Below, one piece after another: positions 60,495-64,000 of a stretch of DNA of 64,000 bases. A program made the translations under genes and the position numbers. Numbering within the stretch: position 1 is the first letter of the stretch; every line of letters starts with the position of its first letter. The notes under the pieces were generated by a model, which saw only the letters and a list, made by a program, of their open reading frames with translations, was not told the origin of the DNA and searched no databases. The stretch comes from Bacteroidales bacterium. GTDB lineage: Bacteria; Bacteroidota; Bacteroidia; Bacteroidales; F082. The DNA lies in the NCBI GenBank assembly GCA_028704385.1, contig JAQVLA010000010.1, positions 38,901 through 102,900 of the forward strand, written 5' to 3'.

Positions 60495-61247
60495 TTATTC
60501 TTTCTGGCTTACCAGCTTCGCAGAGAGGTATTCCCTGTTCATGCGCGCAATATGGGATACTGAGATTTCTTTCGGACATTCAGCTTCGCAGGCATATGTA
60601 TTGGTGCAGTTACCAAAACCCAGTTCATCCATTTTTGCGACCATATTGAGCACCCTTTCGCGGGCTTCCACCTTTCCCTGCGGCAACATGGCAAATTGAG
60701 AAACCTTGGCCGAAACAAACAGCATGGCACTGGCATTTTTGCAGGCAGCCACACAGGCACCGCAACCAATACAGGCTGCAGCATCCATCGCAGTATCAGC
60801 ATCACGTTTTGGAATGGGGATGGCATTGGCATCAGGCACACCACCCGTGTTGATCGAAACATAACCACCCGCCTGGATGATTTCGTCGAAAGCCGTACGA
60901 TCCACCATCAAATCTTTGATCACAGGGAAAGGCTTGGCACGCCAGGGTTCAATAACGATGGTTTCGCCATCTTTAAACCTGCGCATATGCATCTGACAAG
61001 TAGTGATGCCTTTGTCAGGGCCATGAGGTCGTCCGTTAATATACAGGCTGCAGGCACCACAGATTCCTTCTCGGCAATCGTGATCAAAAGCTACCGGATC
61101 TTCATCTTTTCTTACCAGTTCTTCATTCAGAACATCCAGCATTTCCAGAAAAGAAGCATCAGTAGAAATATTTTGAACCTGGTATTCAACAAACTTACCT
61201 TTTTCACTGGCCGAAGCTTGTCTCCAGATCTTAAGTGTTAAATCCAT
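60495..61247 (-). CDS. sdhB: succinate dehydrogenase/fumarate reductase iron-sulfur subunit
   Basis: SdhB carries electrons between the flavoprotein and the membrane quinone. The 250 residues show the [2Fe-2S] ligands C58, C63, C66 and C84 ([22 protein letters not shown]). The ferredoxin-type cysteines C159, C162, C165, C169 and C214, C220, C224 hold the other two clusters. This is the form paired with a single cytochrome b558 subunit, as in Bacteroides and epsilonproteobacterial enzymes. It is the last gene of sdhC-sdhA-sdhB. Confidence 0.96.
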   Translation of the reverse strand: MDLTLKIWRQASASEKGKFVEYQVQNISTDASFLEMLDVLNEELVRKDEDPVAFDHDCREGICGACSLYINGRPHGPDKGITTCQMHMRRFKDGETIVIEPWRAKPFPVIKDLMVDRTAFDEIIQAGGYVSINTGGVPDANAIPIPKRDADTAMDAAACIGCGACVAACKNASAMLFVSAKVSQFAMLPQGKVEARERVLNMVAKMDELGFGNCTNTYACEAECPKEISVSHIARMNREYLSAKLVSQKE

Positions 61248-61277
61248 TTTTTGCAGTTTTTGTGATGAATAATTGGC

Positions 61278-63218
61278 TTATTTATAGTTTCGTTGTTTCA
61301 CTTCGATGAACTCAAATACAAGCGGTTCCTTGTTTAGTTTGGGTTCTTTATCATCGCCTGTATATTCCCAGGCTGATACGTAAGTGAAATTTTCATCATC
61401 GCGCAAGGCTTCGCCCTCTTCGGTTTGATGTTCTTCACGAAAATGCCCCCCGCAACTTTCTTCACGAAGTAAGGCATCACGTGCCATCAACTCGCCAAGC
61501 TCCAGGTAATCTGCCAAACGCAAAGCTTTTTCAAGCTCCATATTTACCATTTCATTTTTACCCGGAACCCGAACATTTTTCCAGAATTCCTTACGCAACT
61601 CCTGAATCTTTTTGATTCCTTCTTCAAGGCCTTTCCTGTTTCTGCCCATTCCAACATGATCCCACATGATCAGACCCAATCTCCGGTGGAAAGTGTCAAC
61701 CGTATCTGTACCCTTGATCGAAAGCAGTTTTTCAATTCGCTCTTTTGCTTCTTTTTCTGCCTGTTCAAATTCAGGGAGATTGGTGTCAAAACGTGGTACC
61801 CGGATTTGATCGGCTAGATAATTCTGAATGGTATAAGGCAACACAAAATAACCATCCGAAAGACCCTGCATCAGAGCCGAAGCTCCCAGCCTGTTGGCTC
61901 CATGATCGGAAAAGTTGGCTTCGCCGGCAGCAAACAGCCCTGGTATGGTGGTTTGCAGCTCATAATCCACCCAGATACCTCCCATAGTATAATGCACGGC
62001 AGGATAGATCATCATAGGTGTTTCGTATGGGTTTTCGTCCACAATTTTTTCATACATCTGGAAAAGGTTTCCATAACGGGCCTCTATCACATGCTTACCC
62101 AGCCTTTTGATGGCATCTTCAAAATCAAGATATACAGCCAAACCTGTTGAACCCACACCAAAACCTGCATCGCAGCGTTCTTTGGCAGCTCGTGAAGCCA
62201 CATCGCGGGGAACGAGGTTTCCAAAAGCAGGATAACGACGCTCCAGATAATAATCGCGGCGGTCTTCCGGAATATCTGTTGGTTTCAATTGTCCCTTTTG
62301 AATCTTTTCGGCATCTTCTTTATACATGGGCACCCAGATTCGTCCGTCATTACGCAAGCTTTCGCTCATCAGGGTGAGCTTGCTCTGATAATCACCATGC
62401 ACAGGAATACAGGTGGGGTGAATCTGTGTGAAAGCAGGGTTACCAAAGAAAGCACCTTTCTTATACACTTTCCAGGCGGCACTCCCGTTGGAAGCCATCG
62501 CATTGGTCGAAAGGAAAAAGACATTGCCATATCCCCCTGTGGCCAAAACAACGGCATGAGCACTGTGTCGTTCTATCTCGCCAGTGATGAGATTTCTGAC
62601 GATGATGCCGCGTGCACGGCCTTCTATCACAACCAGCTCAAGCATTTCGCGGCGCGTAAACATTTTTACGCTGCCTTTTTTTATTTCTTTACTCAGGGCA
62701 CTGTAGGCACCCAGCAAAAGTTGCTGTCCGGTTTGGCCACGCGCATAAAAAGTACGTGAAACCTGCGCACCGCCAAAAGATCTGTTGTCGAGTAATCCGC
62801 CATATTCGCGGGCAAAAGGTACACCCTGTGCCACACACTGATCGATAATATTGTTGCTCACCTCGGCCAGCCGATACACATTGGCTTCGCGGGCACGATA
62901 GTCGCCGCCTTTGATGGTGTCGTAAAAAAGTCGGTAAACACTATCGCCATCATTGGGATAGTTTTTGGCCGCATTGATTCCACCCTGAGCAGCAATACTG
63001 TGTGCACGCCGCGGGCTATCGTGAATGCCAAACACTTTTACATTGAAACCCATCTCACCAAAACTGGCTGCTGCCGATGCTCCCGCCAATCCGGTACCGA
63101 CCACGATAATATCAAGTCGGCGTTTGTTGGACGGATTAACAAGGTTTTGATGGGCTTTATAATTTGTCCATTTTTCTGCCAAAGGGCCCTGAGGTATTTT
63201 TGCGTCTAATTTTGCCAT
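61278..63218 (-). CDS. sdhA: succinate dehydrogenase/fumarate reductase flavoprotein subunit
   Basis: SdhA interconverts succinate and fumarate using covalently bound FAD. The 646 residues have the FAD motif GTGLAG at 41-46, the FAD-linking His H73 in [13 protein letters not shown], and the capping-domain active-site segment [43 protein letters not shown] carries the second FAD contact. Together with menaquinone (men operon) and aspartase in this window it could support fumarate respiration, or succinate oxidation in air. Confidence 0.97.
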   Translation of the reverse strand: MAKLDAKIPQGPLAEKWTNYKAHQNLVNPSNKRRLDIIVVGTGLAGASAAASFGEMGFNVKVFGIHDSPRRAHSIAAQGGINAAKNYPNDGDSVYRLFYDTIKGGDYRAREANVYRLAEVSNNIIDQCVAQGVPFAREYGGLLDNRSFGGAQVSRTFYARGQTGQQLLLGAYSALSKEIKKGSVKMFTRREMLELVVIEGRARGIIVRNLITGEIERHSAHAVVLATGGYGNVFFLSTNAMASNGSAAWKVYKKGAFFGNPAFTQIHPTCIPVHGDYQSKLTLMSESLRNDGRIWVPMYKEDAEKIQKGQLKPTDIPEDRRDYYLERRYPAFGNLVPRDVASRAAKERCDAGFGVGSTGLAVYLDFEDAIKRLGKHVIEARYGNLFQMYEKIVDENPYETPMMIYPAVHYTMGGIWVDYELQTTIPGLFAAGEANFSDHGANRLGASALMQGLSDGYFVLPYTIQNYLADQIRVPRFDTNLPEFEQAEKEAKERIEKLLSIKGTDTVDTFHRRLGLIMWDHVGMGRNRKGLEEGIKKIQELRKEFWKNVRVPGKNEMVNMELEKALRLADYLELGELMARDALLREESCGGHFREEHQTEEGEALRDDENFTYVSAWEYTGDDKEPKLNKEPLVFEFIEVKQRNYK

Positions 63219-63230
63219 AGCTTTATCTGC

Positions 63231-63902
63231 TTAGAAGGAGATGTAAATAACCAGAGGAATTGCGATAAATCCGAGCGTTACCAGAATGGAAAACACTGTG
63301 CCCACCCCTTTTATAAAAGGTGTGTAGCGTGAGTGATTCAATCCGAGCGACTGAAAAGCCGACTGAAAGCCATGCTCCAGGTGAAAGCCCAGCAACAGTA
63401 TTGCAATCACATAAAAAATTACGTAGGCTCCATCACTGAAAAGCATAACCACCAACTGCCCAAGATTCTCATAGGTGCCCGAATCGTAAGTGATAGGTTC
63501 GATATGACCAAACTTTGCCTTCACAAAAAAATTGGCGAAGTGAATGATCAGAAAGATGAACACAATGGCTCCGGTATGAATCATAAACTTCGAAAAGTAT
63601 GACTGTTCTGAGGAGCCTTTCCGCTCGTATCGGACCGGCCGTGCTGCCCAGTTTTGAATTTGTAATACCACACCCAGAATGATGTGAAGGATAAACCCAA
63701 AAAACAGCACATACTGAAATGTCTGTATCAAAGGGTTTGTGGCCATGAAATGAGCTGCCTGATTAAACAGCTCAAGACTTTTGTCGAATAAGATCAACAA
63801 ATTAATCAGTAAATGAATAACCAAAAAACTGGTCAGGAACAAGCCTGCCAGCGACATAATAATTTTTTTGGCAACAGATGAATACGTTACAGTTTTGCTC
63901 AT
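63231..63902 (-). CDS. sdhC: succinate dehydrogenase/fumarate reductase cytochrome b558 subunit
   Basis: The 223-residue membrane anchor has five predicted helices and haem-ligating His residues in the helices (FLVIHLLINLL, FGFILHIILGVV, IHFANFFVKA, LLLGFHLEHGFQSAFQSLGLNHS). It belongs to the single-subunit, di-haem type that exchanges electrons with menaquinone. First gene of the three-gene operon; sdhA starts 12 bases downstream. The promoter to its right is not a clean consensus match. Confidence 0.95.
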   Translation of the reverse strand: MSKTVTYSSVAKKIIMSLAGLFLTSFLVIHLLINLLILFDKSLELFNQAAHFMATNPLIQTFQYVLFFGFILHIILGVVLQIQNWAARPVRYERKGSSEQSYFSKFMIHTGAIVFIFLIIHFANFFVKAKFGHIEPITYDSGTYENLGQLVVMLFSDGAYVIFYVIAILLLGFHLEHGFQSAFQSLGLNHSRYTPFIKGVGTVFSILVTLGFIAIPLVIYISF

Positions 63903-63963
63903 AATGCTTTGTTTGGTTGAAAAACAAATGAACCATTCATTTTGGTCAAAAAGGTAAAAAAAC

Positions 63964-63971
63964 TACCTTTG
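63964..63971 (+). promoter_or_regulatory. -7 promoter element reading out of the window
   Basis: TACCTTTG on the plus strand, an exact match. No start codon with an open frame follows before 64000, so it probably belongs to a gene beyond the right edge, divergent from sdhC. Confidence 0.55.
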
Positions 63972-64000
63972 TGAAGTTGAGTTAACAAATGTAGGGATAT

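Overview
The window is a chromosomal stretch from a Bacteroidetes bacterium, probably a free-living or sediment member of the Bacteroidales/Marinilabiliales side of the phylum; the exact genus cannot be named from sequence alone. The evidence is consistent: most promoters that can be read match the Bacteroidetes pattern (TAnnTTTG at -7, short leaders, little use of Shine-Dalgarno sequences). Gliding/type IX secretion genes (gldA, gldB, gldH) are scattered through the window, and one secreted protein has a type A C-terminal sorting domain. There is a menaquinone operon, a three-gene succinate dehydrogenase/fumarate reductase of the cytochrome b558 type, a RicT-GldH gene order, a TonB receptor with a carboxypeptidase-like N-terminal domain, and a LytTR regulator beside a TPR protein. 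No IS element, prophage, CRISPR array or rRNA was seen.

Layout. 1-860: an edge fragment and a strong terminator with no recognised gene. 0.86-2.8 kb: gldA and tatC (minus). 3-5.6 kb: an FAD-dependent reductase, then the Fe-S carrier pair mrp-nfu. 5.6-9.8 kb: nadE and an outer-membrane barrel (minus), a second barrel and gldB (plus). 9.9-18.6 kb: yifB followed by menI-menF-menD-menB-menA-menC-menE. 18.7-20.7 kb: a secreted FG-GAP repeat protein. 20.8-24.2 kb: a haem-binding protein, tRNA-Pro(GGG), trxB and mgtE. 24.2-33.3 kb: a GNAT-like protein, a DegT-type sugar aminotransferase, a cyclic-nucleotide-domain/aspartase fusion, a nitroreductase, a two-receiver PEP-synthase-like protein, a 36-residue membrane peptide and a SlyD-type FKBP. 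33.6-38.6 kb: rpmB, a TonB receptor, sod and rocD. 38.7-42.2 kb: a phospholipase-D-family protein, a LytTR response regulator and a TPR membrane protein. 42.3-46.3 kb: yicC-gmk-MDR reductase-nadD-SirB1-like gene. 46.4-51.1 kb: an IPFNT-repeat secreted protein, phoH-purC, an SAM hydrolase, and PAP2 with a small secreted protein. 51.4-58.9 kb: a polytopic membrane protein, then holB and ricT-gldH-PBP1A (minus). 59-63.9 kb: a lipoprotein phosphoesterase with an outer-membrane partner, then sdhC-sdhA-sdhB (minus).

Together these genes cover anaerobic/fumarate or low-oxygen respiration (menaquinone synthesis, Sdh/Frd, aspartase feeding fumarate), Fe-S and redox maintenance, envelope assembly and type IX secretion.

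The most interesting item is the mgtE leader (22705-22842). A promoter is followed by a 14-codon ORF whose peptide is packed with Asp, Glu and Pro near its N-terminus. Two mutually exclusive hairpins come next, and one of them buries the mgtE ribosome-binding site. This has the logic of the enterobacterial MgtL Mg2+-sensing leader, rebuilt on a different transporter in a different phylum and read out at translation initiation. The sequence elements are visible directly; the mechanism is inference.
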